Assembly: GCF_023821985.2 (NCBI RefSeq)
Contig: NZ_CP098805.1
Span: 3,906,001-3,970,000 of the forward strand
Origin: Dyadobacter chenhuakuii
Lineage (GTDB): Bacteria > Bacteroidota > Bacteroidia > Cytophagales > Spirosomataceae
Length of the DNA stretch: 64,000 nt
Reading direction: 5' to 3'
The notes beneath the pieces were generated by a model that worked only from the letters and a program-made list of their open reading frames with translations, searched no databases and was not told the DNA's origin. Position 1 is the first letter of the stretch, and each line of letters begins with the position of its first letter. Position numbers and translations under genes: made by a program. Below are positions 10,101 to 17,628 of the stretch, one piece after another.

Positions 10101-10770
10101 CGTCCGCACAGGCAACGCGGGCGGCACTGTGCGAAAGTCTTACTGCTACAACTATTCAGGACAGGTCGTTGAATGTGCGGCGCTGGCACCCAAAGGCAGC
10201 ATTGCGGCAAGTGGCCTCGTACTTTTGGCCGAGCAAGCCTTGCCAGTGACCCTGGTAGAGTTCCTTGCTTCTAAACAAGAAAAGATAACCATCCTAAAAT
10301 GGTCCACTACGAGTGAAACCAATGGTGAACGATTTGACATCCAACGCAGCCAGAATGGAAAAAACTGGTTCACAATCGGATGGCAGCAAGCAATGGGAAC
10401 GAGCGACTCTTTGAAAACCTATCTCTTCACAGATGCCAGTCCGCTGCAAGGCGAGAATCTATACAGGTTGAAAATGGTGGACAGTGACAGCACTTTTTCT
10501 TACAGCCGCCTCCAAAGCGTCGTTTTTGACACGGCTATTAACATCGCGCTTTATCCGAACCCTATCACCGTTGGTGAAAATTTAAATGTGCTGACTGACG
10601 ACCTCGGTAAGATTGCAAACATCCGCATTTTCGACACTTCCGGCACATTAATGCATGAATCGGCACCGGCCAGAGCCATCAACATTTCCAAACTCCCGTC
10701 CGGCCTTTACATGGTCCAGATCACCTGCACAGATGGAAGCATTTCCACCCATCGCGTCATGAAACAGTGA
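7147..10770 (+). CDS. Secreted YD-repeat/RHS-like protein with T9SS sorting domain
   Basis: About 1207 residues. An N-terminal signal peptide (hydrophobic stretch ending LALPSFSQ) is followed by an RHS-associated N-terminal region (GDFEVSLFTGKPEITVSLQ) and a long YD-type beta-rich part with scattered YxYDxxxR-like turns. Near the C-terminus a fibronectin-like stretch (ILKWSTTSETNGERFDIQRS) leads to a type A T9SS sorting domain (ALYPNPITVGENL ... SGLYMVQI ... RVMKQ). The protein is therefore exported by Sec and then by the type IX system. A longer frame opens at 7087, but that ATG lies in the hairpin and its extra residues spoil the signal peptide, so 7147 is chosen. It is followed after 39 bp by the RHS gene, probably as one locus. 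Confidence 0.8.
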   Translation: MQLPDRFKKCAWHIVSGLFLALPSFSQIPEPPKTVQSPNNSHLGIFGDFEVSLFTGKPEITVSLQTLESGPVSLPLALIYDASGVRPDIHPGWTGMNWGLSTHYAVIRTVKDAPDEGLPGSPSEPGYLHAPVRNALNFGAADWAATAKLENLGFNAPSFDMEPDEFSFNAPGLSGKFVMGHDGQWKVFCDQAVKVELISSILTDIPFKPPYWTGNLWNQINNGKYNPTMQGFYITDESGAKYEFGGSTANMEFSIDFFNQGKANWICNSWHLKSITQHTGQSINFSYERGSFVAQMYFSIFNKAASVNGGGFFGCGNWSSLINEYGAYNGKLISPIYLKEIVSDNFKVKFISNESTELRYTDDVFTTYVNKLVNAGGSKLDFLTFLHNCYYPVYNQSLCNNPAESLTQLLAKLKWRKLDKIQIANGGGSIVKEFELTYNNVATERLMLQKVQEKSGYNASKLPAYEFSYFSAQGLSLPGYCKSHTDHWGFYNGKAIDVANDFNAVASYGNTHRTPAVNKNIYRLGSLTQIKFPTSGITKFWFEPHTYAKEVKLKRWEGVDAFATNQVAGGLRIKEIHSYDPASPNPPVKKKYYYLSGFDPANADTTSLLSSGVLGGKTQYYWPNYMPKPDAPNATVSEQIFSTQSVLPATENSLGAHIGYTNVIEWASTDGWNVHTYSNFENGYADSAPTGFIQPGSTPYQPYNSNAFKRGKLLALETYTKNGTPVAKTTYQYEAVGNIADYSARSVKTALTTLCNTRTYCYEGTAYFINMQKFLPVQHVSVTYDQDSPLQNVVSATRSYQYWPNGQLHIQGQPDSKGKEIKTAFTYPSNQNDAISIAMTAKNLIGAPTSVFKYTGPELAPVGLTLRNVKFDLFNGFYLSKKVESGIGTAKPMSMTTDLEFLTYDSRGNLQTYNERNGSITKLEYYGPAELGKVDLLKTRTVAEGSALAQSTAYNHKPLIGIESSTDANAKSLFYEYDDFNRLKSVRTGNAGGTVRKSYCYNYSGQVVECAALAPKGSIAASGLVLLAEQALPVTLVEFLASKQEKITILKWSTTSETNGERFDIQRSQNGKNWFTIGWQQAMGTSDSLKTYLFTDASPLQGENLYRLKMVDSDSTFSYSRLQSVVFDTAINIALYPNPITVGENLNVLTDDLGKIANIRIFDTSGTLMHESAPARAINISKLPSGLYMVQITCTDGSISTHRVMKQ

Positions 10771-10809
10771 CCATTCAAAAACAACACTATAAATTCTTAA
10801 AACAAGCAC

Positions 10810-13440
10810 ATGAATCATTATTTAAAATACATGCTCCTGGCATTTCTATTGTCAGGACCAGTAAAAGCACAGCAAACAAATAGTCGTAATTATGTCATTT
10901 CTCGCATCTACAAGCAATCCGGAGCTGATATAAATGATGTAAGCAAGGTGGCTACAGAAGTGCAATACCTGGATGGTCTTGGTCGCCCGCTTCAAAATAT
11001 TCTCGTAGGACAGAGCCCGTTAGGTAAAGATTTGGTTTACACCAATGAGTTTGATGCGGCAGGCAGGCAGCCCAGGCAATATCTACCCTATGTTTCTGTT
11101 GGAAATGGTGCTTACCAAAGCAATGCCCCAGCAGATGCTGCGGCCTGGTACAATGCCAATTCTGCAGGGTTACAAGCTGCCGATCTGGCAAGACCTTACC
11201 AGGAAACACTTTACGAAACCTCACCTGCGAGCCGCATCACCAACCAGCGTGCGCCAGGCAATAAAAGCGTCAGCTCGGTGGTCAGGCTCAAAACCAACGC
11301 CACCAACCAGATCAATCGCTATGATTATGACCCGGTTGCCAATACAATCGTACAAGTGGGCCAGTATGCAGCCGGGGCATTGACCTACATCAACAACACG
11401 GATGAACAGGGTAATGTAACCAATGAATTCACTGACCTGCTCGGGCAGACGATCTGTCGGCAAGTTATAGCAGCGGCCGGAAACACATTGTCCACCTACT
11501 ATGTTTACGATGATCTGAAATTGCTAAGGGCAGTACTACAGCCTGGTTTCCAGGATGTAGCATCATTAACCGATTATGCATTTACTTATGACTACGATGA
11601 ACGCGGAAGAATGGTCGTCAGGAAAGTCCCTGGTTCGGGCATGACCGAATTCGCTTATGACCAGTATGACAGGCTGGTTATGTCAAGGGACGCCAATCAG
11701 AAAATCCGCAATGTTTGGGCATTTATTAAATATGATGCGCAGAACAGACCAATCCTCATCGGTGAAATTGCCTCAGCGCTAGCCAGAACCGACTGGTCGG
11801 TTGTAGTTGATGCAAACACACAGCATCACGAAGATCGCAACAACGGTATAAATGCAGGTTATACGCTTGATAAAACGGCGCCTAAAAATGCGACGGAAGC
11901 CAATTTGCTAAACATTACCTTTTATGATGATTACGCCTTTTCAAAAGCCGCCAACCTATCTTATAACGCTGCTTATTACCCATCTGCCAATCTAAGTGTG
12001 AAATCGCAAGTCACCGGAAGCCGGACTAGGATGCTGCCGGGCAGCGGAGCGGCAGGAGGCTGGCTTACAACCGTTACCTATTATGATGCGGAATATCGCC
12101 CGATCCAGGCCACGTGTGAACTTTACGATTTGGGAGCGGGAGGCATCGAAAGGGTTTCCTCTCAATACAAGTATGATCTCGCTCCTATAATTTCCGAGCA
12201 GAAAACAGAGCAACTATTGGCAGGCAATGTTACCCACTCGCATCTGGCCACTTACTCCTACGACCATGCAGACCGGCTTCTGAGCGTTAAAGAGAAGATT
12301 ATCAGCGGCGCAAATACCAAAGAAGCTTACACGCTGGCACAGCGCTACAATACATTGGGCCAGCTGCAAAGTAAATGGCTGCATTCCGAAGATGGCACGA
12401 AATTCAGGCTTCGGACAAATTATACCCATAATATCCGCGGCTGGCTGACAGAAGGAAAAACAGCCTACAAAAAGGACGTAAATGGACCGGACCTTCCCTA
12501 CTACGGTTTCAACCTCGCCTATGATAATGGTCCAAATTACACCAATGGCAACATCAGTCAGATGCAATGGCTGGGCAAAGACGAAGCCAATTTCAGCAAA
12601 GGGCTCACATTCAGCTATGACGGTGCCAACAGGTTGTTAGGATCCAGCGGACTTAACGCTTATCCGGATACAGAAAAGAGCATTACTTATGACAAAAACG
12701 GCAACATTAAGACGCTTGTAAGGGCAGGAGCCGCCGTCGATAACCTGACTTACACTTACCTCGGCAATCGGCTTTCGTCAGTCACAGACGGCTCCGGCAA
12801 TAACCTGGGCGTCAAAAACGGCGTCAGTAATTATGCCTATGATGACAATGGCAACATCACCGGCGACGGCAACCGCGGCGCGACGCTTACCCACAATTAT
12901 CTGAACCTGCCCAAAACCATCAAAATCGCAGCTAAAACATTCACATACGATTACGATGCAAACGGAAGCAAACACAAATACGCGGGGGACACATTGATCC
13001 TGAAATACGCTGGAAACTTCGAATACAGGCAAGTAGCAGCGGTAAATAAGCTCTACAGAGTAGCCCTATCAGAAGGCCAAGCCGTATTCCGGGACAACAA
13101 GCTGGCATTTGAATATAGTTTGAAGGACCATTTGGGTAATGTTCGGGTTGTGTTTGACGAAGAAGGACAAGTTTTGCAAAAAACGGATTATTATGCGTTT
13201 GGGTTGAGTATTGACAGAAATAACCCGGTTCAGACACCTGCTGTGAGGAATGGAGTGAATCGTTATCTTTACAATAATAAGGAGTTGCAGGTGGGTAGCG
13301 GGTATCTGGATTACGGCGCGAGGATGTATATGCCAGAGATTGGGCGTTGGGAGTTGTGGATCCTTTGGCGGAGAAGATGCCAGCTTGGTCTCCATACAGT
13401 TACGGTTTCAATAACCCAATTAGATTTGTCGATCCCTTAG
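10810..13440 (+). CDS. RHS repeat protein (DUF6443 and RHS core), frameshifted before its toxin tip
   Basis: An 876-residue reading frame. It has a signal peptide (LLAFLLSGPVKAQQ), then the Bacteroidetes DUF6443-type domain (about residues 25-160, QYLDGLGRPLQNI), many YD/RHS repeats, and the RHS-associated core (HLGNVRVVFDEEG, then YLDYGARMYMPEIGRW). The core normally continues GVVDPLAEK...DPLGL. Here one G is missing in the GGG run at 13349-13351, so this frame ends in 29 unrelated residues, while the expected sequence continues in the overlapping frame at 13347. The intact gene would be 10810-14111. Such proteins form a shell that encloses and delivers a C-terminal toxin. Confidence 0.85.
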   Translation: MNHYLKYMLLAFLLSGPVKAQQTNSRNYVISRIYKQSGADINDVSKVATEVQYLDGLGRPLQNILVGQSPLGKDLVYTNEFDAAGRQPRQYLPYVSVGNGAYQSNAPADAAAWYNANSAGLQAADLARPYQETLYETSPASRITNQRAPGNKSVSSVVRLKTNATNQINRYDYDPVANTIVQVGQYAAGALTYINNTDEQGNVTNEFTDLLGQTICRQVIAAAGNTLSTYYVYDDLKLLRAVLQPGFQDVASLTDYAFTYDYDERGRMVVRKVPGSGMTEFAYDQYDRLVMSRDANQKIRNVWAFIKYDAQNRPILIGEIASALARTDWSVVVDANTQHHEDRNNGINAGYTLDKTAPKNATEANLLNITFYDDYAFSKAANLSYNAAYYPSANLSVKSQVTGSRTRMLPGSGAAGGWLTTVTYYDAEYRPIQATCELYDLGAGGIERVSSQYKYDLAPIISEQKTEQLLAGNVTHSHLATYSYDHADRLLSVKEKIISGANTKEAYTLAQRYNTLGQLQSKWLHSEDGTKFRLRTNYTHNIRGWLTEGKTAYKKDVNGPDLPYYGFNLAYDNGPNYTNGNISQMQWLGKDEANFSKGLTFSYDGANRLLGSSGLNAYPDTEKSITYDKNGNIKTLVRAGAAVDNLTYTYLGNRLSSVTDGSGNNLGVKNGVSNYAYDDNGNITGDGNRGATLTHNYLNLPKTIKIAAKTFTYDYDANGSKHKYAGDTLILKYAGNFEYRQVAAVNKLYRVALSEGQAVFRDNKLAFEYSLKDHLGNVRVVFDEEGQVLQKTDYYAFGLSIDRNNPVQTPAVRNGVNRYLYNNKELQVGSGYLDYGARMYMPEIGRWELWILWRRRCQLGLHTVTVSITQLDLSIP

Positions 13441-14111
13441 GTCTGAGTCCATCGACTCATACAGATGAAGATGGCAATGTGGTGGCTGTTTTTGATGATG
13501 GAGATTTGGGAGTGTATCAACATGCTGGCAAGGGTGAAAAAGCGACAAAAGCTGTTCAAAAGAACTACCGGAAGGAGAACACCGGCGCCGGTGGAGAAAG
13601 GATTGGAGAAAGTTTACATGCCTTGAGCTTTGCAGACCAAAATCTTTACAATCAAACAGGGCGAGTGGAGAGGGCGGACATCAAAATTGATTTTGGTTCC
13701 AGGGAGCTTACAGATATAGTACAGGAGATTGTCAATTCTGAGCCTTCTGTAATTGACTATTTTGATAAGGCTGGGTCTAACAGGGAATGGGATATCAAGG
13801 CTCATATATCCGCTGGATCTTTACTGTATGGAAAATATGCTTCACCCAGAGATGCAGGAAACTTCGCTGCGGGGGCAATTGCACAATCCTCAGGTGTAGA
13901 GCCATTAGTTCAATATGGTTTTGGTGCATATAATCTGACCGGAAACAGCAAACCATGGGCTTTTGCTTTGACCGTGGGGGTTGGACTATTAACCAGGGTA
14001 AATCCTGCATTAGGTTTGGGAGCTGCATATTTGATCGGAAAATATGGAGAAGATAAACTTTCTCAAAGATCGATAGATCTTGGTAAAGAGTTTATTCGGA
14101 GAAGTAATTAA
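13347..14111 (+). CDS. RHS core end plus C-terminal toxin tip, Ntox44-like (separated by frameshift)
   Basis: This frame carries what the RHS frame lacks: GVVDPLAEK, then FNNPIRFVDPLGL (the conserved end of the RHS core), then a tip of about 220 residues. The tip pattern NREWDIK ... YGKYASPRDAGNFAAGAIAQSSG ... VQYGFGAYN ... KYGEDKLSQRSIDLGKEFI resembles the Ntox44 (bacterial toxin 44) layout of D/N-GNF-GA, a GxGxxQ/YN segment and YGDDxxDQxxIxxG. That assignment is from memory of the pattern and is moderate. The proposed start at 13347 is TTG inside the former codon run and is probably not used. The stop overlaps the next ATG (TAATG). Confidence 0.65.
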   Translation: MGVVDPLAEKMPAWSPYSYGFNNPIRFVDPLGLSPSTHTDEDGNVVAVFDDGDLGVYQHAGKGEKATKAVQKNYRKENTGAGGERIGESLHALSFADQNLYNQTGRVERADIKIDFGSRELTDIVQEIVNSEPSVIDYFDKAGSNREWDIKAHISAGSLLYGKYASPRDAGNFAAGAIAQSSGVEPLVQYGFGAYNLTGNSKPWAFALTVGVGLLTRVNPALGLGAAYLIGKYGEDKLSQRSIDLGKEFIRRSN

Positions 14112-14545
14112 TGAAAGATATGAAAAATTGGATCGGTTTAATAGTAATGATAATTTGCTCTTCGTGTTGCGATACGCATTTAGAAGTCACCTACGAGTAT
14201 GAGGGTACGGTAATTAAGCGGGTTGACGAATGTGGTATTTCCACTTTTTATTATAATGGGGAGTCGCGTCAGTCACCAAAAATATGGGTTGAATACTCAG
14301 GAATAAATGATGGATTTTCAGGGTATCTCGTTTTTGGTAAAAATGGTATAGTAACGTTGCTTTCTGGTGATGGATATTTTCAATCTGCCAATAATCACGC
14401 CAAGAAATTTGATTACAGAAGGATTGCGGCTTACGAACGTCCCGCCATGAATAAAGGTGCTTATTACATTATGCCTGCCACTAACGTCGAAAAAAAAAGA
14501 AATATGAATACGGGAAGTGGTGTAAAGGTCACTTACGACGATTAG
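14111..14545 (+). CDS. Putative immunity lipoprotein for the RHS toxin
   Basis: A 144-residue protein whose N-terminus reads KNWIGLIVMIICSSCCDTH, a lipoprotein signal (lipobox ICSSC or CSSCC). The rest is a small beta-rich domain without a family I recognise. The ATG shares one base with the stop of the toxin tip (TAATG), which is strong coupling, and its position directly after the tip is where the cognate immunity gene is expected. A lipid-anchored immunity protein would act in the periplasm. An alternative start is the ATG at 14120. Confidence 0.65.
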   Translation: MKDMKNWIGLIVMIICSSCCDTHLEVTYEYEGTVIKRVDECGISTFYYNGESRQSPKIWVEYSGINDGFSGYLVFGKNGIVTLLSGDGYFQSANNHAKKFDYRRIAAYERPAMNKGAYYIMPATNVEKKRNMNTGSGVKVTYDD

Positions 14546-14582
14546 TCATAAGGCAAATAAATAACTTCTTTCGGACGTCGGA

Positions 14583-14770
14583 ATGAGCTGACATAAAATA
14601 TTCAGTATTGGCTTTTGAGTTAGACGAAGATTTGGTAGATGAATTTTTCTGATGAAGACAAGCAAAATCAAGTGCAGATTTTTGCCGCTTCGGAAGCTGA
14701 TTTGATAGGTATTTTCCTTGACCAGGCAATAGACCTTTATTTGTTCACGTACCCTAGGAAGTATGATTAA
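14583..14770 (+). pseudogene. Decayed small ORF (about 60 codons, two one-base insertions)
   Basis: From the ATG at 14583 a coherent acidic peptide can be read if one T at 14589 and one T in the T5 run at 14644-14648 are removed: MSDIKYSVLAFELDEDLVDEF, then a segment with QVQIFAASEADLIGIF and the ending LYLFTYPRKYD, then TAA at 14768. Read as it stands, both indels give immediate stops. It lies between the immunity gene and a terminator, so it may be the remnant of a second immunity or orphan gene. The correction is inference. Confidence 0.4.
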
Positions 14771-14783
14771 CCACTGTAATAGC

Positions 14784-14813
14784 AAAACGCCCCCGATCAT
14801 CCGGGGGCGTTTG
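14784..14813 (+). terminator. Strong rho-independent terminator closing the RHS locus
   Basis: AAACGCCCCCG/CGGGGGCGTTT with a short loop, followed by TTGTTG. The stem is 11 bp and GC-rich. Confidence 0.85.
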
Positions 14814-14817
14814 TTGT

Positions 14818-15018
14818 AATTATGCTTATGATGACAATGGCAACATCACCAACGACGGCAACCGCGGCGCGACACTAAGCTACAATTATCTAAACCTGCC
14901 CAAAACCGTCAAATTCGCAGCCAAAACATTCACATACGACTATTACGCAAGCGGAAGTAAACACAAATGCGCTGGCGACACGCTAACTTTAAAATATGCC
15001 GGAAACTTCGAGTACAAG
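14818..15018 (+). pseudogene. Orphan fragment of RHS core
   Basis: About 200 bp that repeat 12828-13028 of the RHS gene with scattered changes (AATTATGC-TATGATGACAATGG through CGGAAACTTCGA-TACA). It codes for the Y-AYDDNGNIT...LNLPK part but has no start and is cut at both ends, with the match breaking off abruptly near 15018. It is the scar of a second RHS copy or of a tip-exchange recombination event. Confidence 0.8.
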
Positions 15019-15119
15019 GGCGATTTAACCAATCTCCGAAATATTCGCCTTACCCGCGTGACCTTTTTCAGATTTACCGTATCAATAAAGTAAATACTGT
15101 AAATCTTAAATTCACGCAC

Positions 15120-16256
15120 TTGAAAACGGACTTCAAATCTTTTCGTAACAGCATCATTTTGACCTGGTCAATGATGCTGTTTTTTGTTTCAAACGGCGCT
15201 GCCCAGGAAGCATTCAAAATCAAATGGTCGATGGATTACACCCAGAGCGGCGTTTCCAATCATGCCAACTTCGTGCCTGTTGACGCCGTGCTGGCGGGTG
15301 GCGGGAACACCAATGCGCTCAATGGCGGTTACGGGCTTGGCGGCGCGATGGTCGCGGCTTATGTCGTGCGGCCCTGGCCTAATTCCTTTTCGGCTGGCCG
15401 CTATATGGAGTTTGCATTCACTGCCAAATCATTTAAATACAATATTAACAGCATTTCCCTGAGGTTAAGGCGCTCGCCCGACGGGCCAAAACAATTCAAG
15501 ATCCGAACGAGCATGGATGGCTTCTCCTCCGACCTTACGGCTTCTACATTGGTTAATCCGAGCCAATTCTACACATTTACGGTCCCTGCGGGGTTTGATA
15601 ACCTTTCCGAAAACATATTCACATTTAGGATTTACAGTTACGGTCCAACGAGCATTTACGGCACATTATGGTTCGATGAGATCATTGTGAACGGAGATGT
15701 GCTGGCAATTGTTCTGCCGGTTTATCTCACATTTTTCAAAGCAACTGCGAAGGAAGGCAAAGCGCTACTTTCCTGGGAAACGACCTGGGAAAAGAACAGC
15801 AAGGAATTCCGCATCGAGCGCAGCAACCACTTTAATACATTCACAGAAATCGCACGGCTGGCTGCAAATGGCGAGACGCAGGGCAGGACGCGTTACGAGT
15901 TTTTGGATGAAATGCCTGCCGCCGGAACCAACCATTACAGGGTTTGCATGACGGACGCGGATGACAGCATTGTGTTTTCGGCTCAGGCGGATGTTAATGT
16001 TCAATCAGAAACCGCCTCCTTTTATGTTGCTCCTAACCCGGCCTCTGCTTTGAAGATCTGCGTTTTTGGGCAAAACATAGATCCCGAATCATTAGAGCTC
16101 ACCAGTTTTGCCGGTTTACGTATAGTCACCAAACATGAATTTAATACGCTGGGATCCGTTGATTTAATTCCGGCTCAGGCACTTTCGCCGGGTTTGTATT
16201 TATTATGCTATCAAAAAAATGGCATTAAAGAACATGCGAAAGTATTAGTTCCGTAA
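15120..16256 (+). CDS. Secreted protein with T9SS C-terminal sorting domain
   Basis: About 378 residues. A signal peptide (SIILTWSMMLFFVSNGAAQ) is followed by a beta-rich domain (residues about 40-215) of unknown role. Next is a fibronectin-like segment (LPVYLTFFKATAKEGKALLSWETTWEKN) and a type A sorting domain (FYVAPNPAS ... SPGLYLLCYQKNG ... KVLVP). The open frame extends up to 14967 but that part runs through the RHS remnant. A TTG at 15120 gives a normal signal peptide of about 29 residues, and the first in-frame ATG near the signal is 15171. Function unknown; surface or secreted. Confidence 0.75.
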   Translation: MKTDFKSFRNSIILTWSMMLFFVSNGAAQEAFKIKWSMDYTQSGVSNHANFVPVDAVLAGGGNTNALNGGYGLGGAMVAAYVVRPWPNSFSAGRYMEFAFTAKSFKYNINSISLRLRRSPDGPKQFKIRTSMDGFSSDLTASTLVNPSQFYTFTVPAGFDNLSENIFTFRIYSYGPTSIYGTLWFDEIIVNGDVLAIVLPVYLTFFKATAKEGKALLSWETTWEKNSKEFRIERSNHFNTFTEIARLAANGETQGRTRYEFLDEMPAAGTNHYRVCMTDADDSIVFSAQADVNVQSETASFYVAPNPASALKICVFGQNIDPESLELTSFAGLRIVTKHEFNTLGSVDLIPAQALSPGLYLLCYQKNGIKEHAKVLVP

Positions 16257-16331
16257 AATATTGTGCGCTTAATTTGTGTTGCTTAAGTATAAAAATTGCC
16301 TGCGATTCATCGTTAGGAAAGCGACGTTCTG

Positions 16332-17567
16332 ATGAAAATAAATGGCTTGAAGCCTATGTTGAAAAAAGTGCAGCCGAAAGTGTGGTGGGCGGCATTAGCT
16401 GTCCTGGTTATCCTCGTCATTTCTTGGGGATTGGTGCGGAAAAAGAAGTCGGGACCGGAAGAAATTTTGGTCGATGGCAAAATGGTCTCCAAACTGGACC
16501 CTGTTCCTGTAAAAAATCCGGATGCAGCCACAGCGGCAAAAATTGCCAAAATTGAAGATATTTTCAGGCGTAAAAAAAGGGCTGGTTTCAATGGTAATGT
16601 GCTCATTGTTCAGAAAGGGCAAGTGCTTTATCAGGATTCCTTTGGTTTTGCCCATCTAAAAAAGAAGGATACACTGACCAGCGATTCGAGGTTTCAACTT
16701 GCCTCGCTTTCGAAGCCTTTTACGGCCATTGCCGTCCTTAAACTTGTGCAGGAAGGACGTGTTAGCCTGGATGATTCGGTGCAGCGGTTTTTTCCTGATT
16801 TCCCTTATCACGGCGTGAAAGTGGATATGCTTCTAAGCCACCGCAGCGGACTTCCCAATTACATTTATTCTTTTGATGATAGCGTGCGCCATGGCAAAAA
16901 GTATCCTGATAATCTGGATATTATGGACTGGTATGCCAAAGTCGTCCCTACACCTACGCCTTACAACCGCCCGGGAAGATCATTTAATTATTGCAACACA
17001 AATTACTGCGTGCTGGCCGCCATTGTTGAAAAAGTATCGGGCGAAAATTTCGGCACTTATCTGTATGACCAGATTTTTGCGCCCCTCGGCATGATGAACA
17101 CATTCCTGGTAACCGACACGTCCAGTGCGGCTGTGCAATTCAGGACGGATGGACACCAGTTCGGGCGCAAACTGGAAAAGGATTATTACGACGATGTGGT
17201 CGGGGATAAAGGGCTTTATTCGACAACGGGTGACATTTATAGATTTTATAATGGGTTGACCCAAGGCTTATTATTAGACAAAAAACTCCTTGACGAAGCA
17301 TTCAAACCTCGCAGTTTCGAGCGCGCCGGCATCCGGAATTATGGTTATGGCTTCCGTATGCATACGAAAGAGGACAACACACCACGCTTCATTTACCATG
17401 GCGGCTGGTGGAAAGGTTATAATACCATGCTGTGGGTTTGCCCGGAAGACGAAGCGGTGATCATTGTGCTTGGCAACTCCTACAACCGCTCCACTTACGA
17501 CCTCAAAGAACTGCTCGAAGTGATCCACGGACCGGGCAAAGTGGAGGAGATTGAGAAAGACATCTAG
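16332..17567 (+). CDS. Serine hydrolase, class C beta-lactamase/penicillin-binding-protein fold
   Basis: A 411-residue protein with an N-terminal membrane anchor (VWWAALAVLVILVISWGLV). The active-site motifs are SLSK (SxxK, about residue 127), YCN (YxN, about residue 221) and HGG (place of KTG, about residue 356). This is the D-alanyl-D-alanine carboxypeptidase/esterase EstB/AmpC-like family. The catalytic domain should face the periplasm. The HGG triad is usual in family members that are peptidases or esterases rather than true beta-lactamases. It is a single gene with no partner apparent. Confidence 0.88.
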   Translation: MKINGLKPMLKKVQPKVWWAALAVLVILVISWGLVRKKKSGPEEILVDGKMVSKLDPVPVKNPDAATAAKIAKIEDIFRRKKRAGFNGNVLIVQKGQVLYQDSFGFAHLKKKDTLTSDSRFQLASLSKPFTAIAVLKLVQEGRVSLDDSVQRFFPDFPYHGVKVDMLLSHRSGLPNYIYSFDDSVRHGKKYPDNLDIMDWYAKVVPTPTPYNRPGRSFNYCNTNYCVLAAIVEKVSGENFGTYLYDQIFAPLGMMNTFLVTDTSSAAVQFRTDGHQFGRKLEKDYYDDVVGDKGLYSTTGDIYRFYNGLTQGLLLDKKLLDEAFKPRSFERAGIRNYGYGFRMHTKEDNTPRFIYHGGWWKGYNTMLWVCPEDEAVIIVLGNSYNRSTYDLKELLEVIHGPGKVEEIEKDI

Positions 17568-17628
17568 CATTGTTTGAATTCGGCCGCGAATTCAGGATAT
17601 TTGCCGAAACAAACGAATTCCCGCATCT

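Noticed and set aside
14546..14800. Minus-strand 84-residue ORF
   Set aside because: It runs through the GC-rich terminator and opposes the decayed plus-strand ORF; no homologous features seen.
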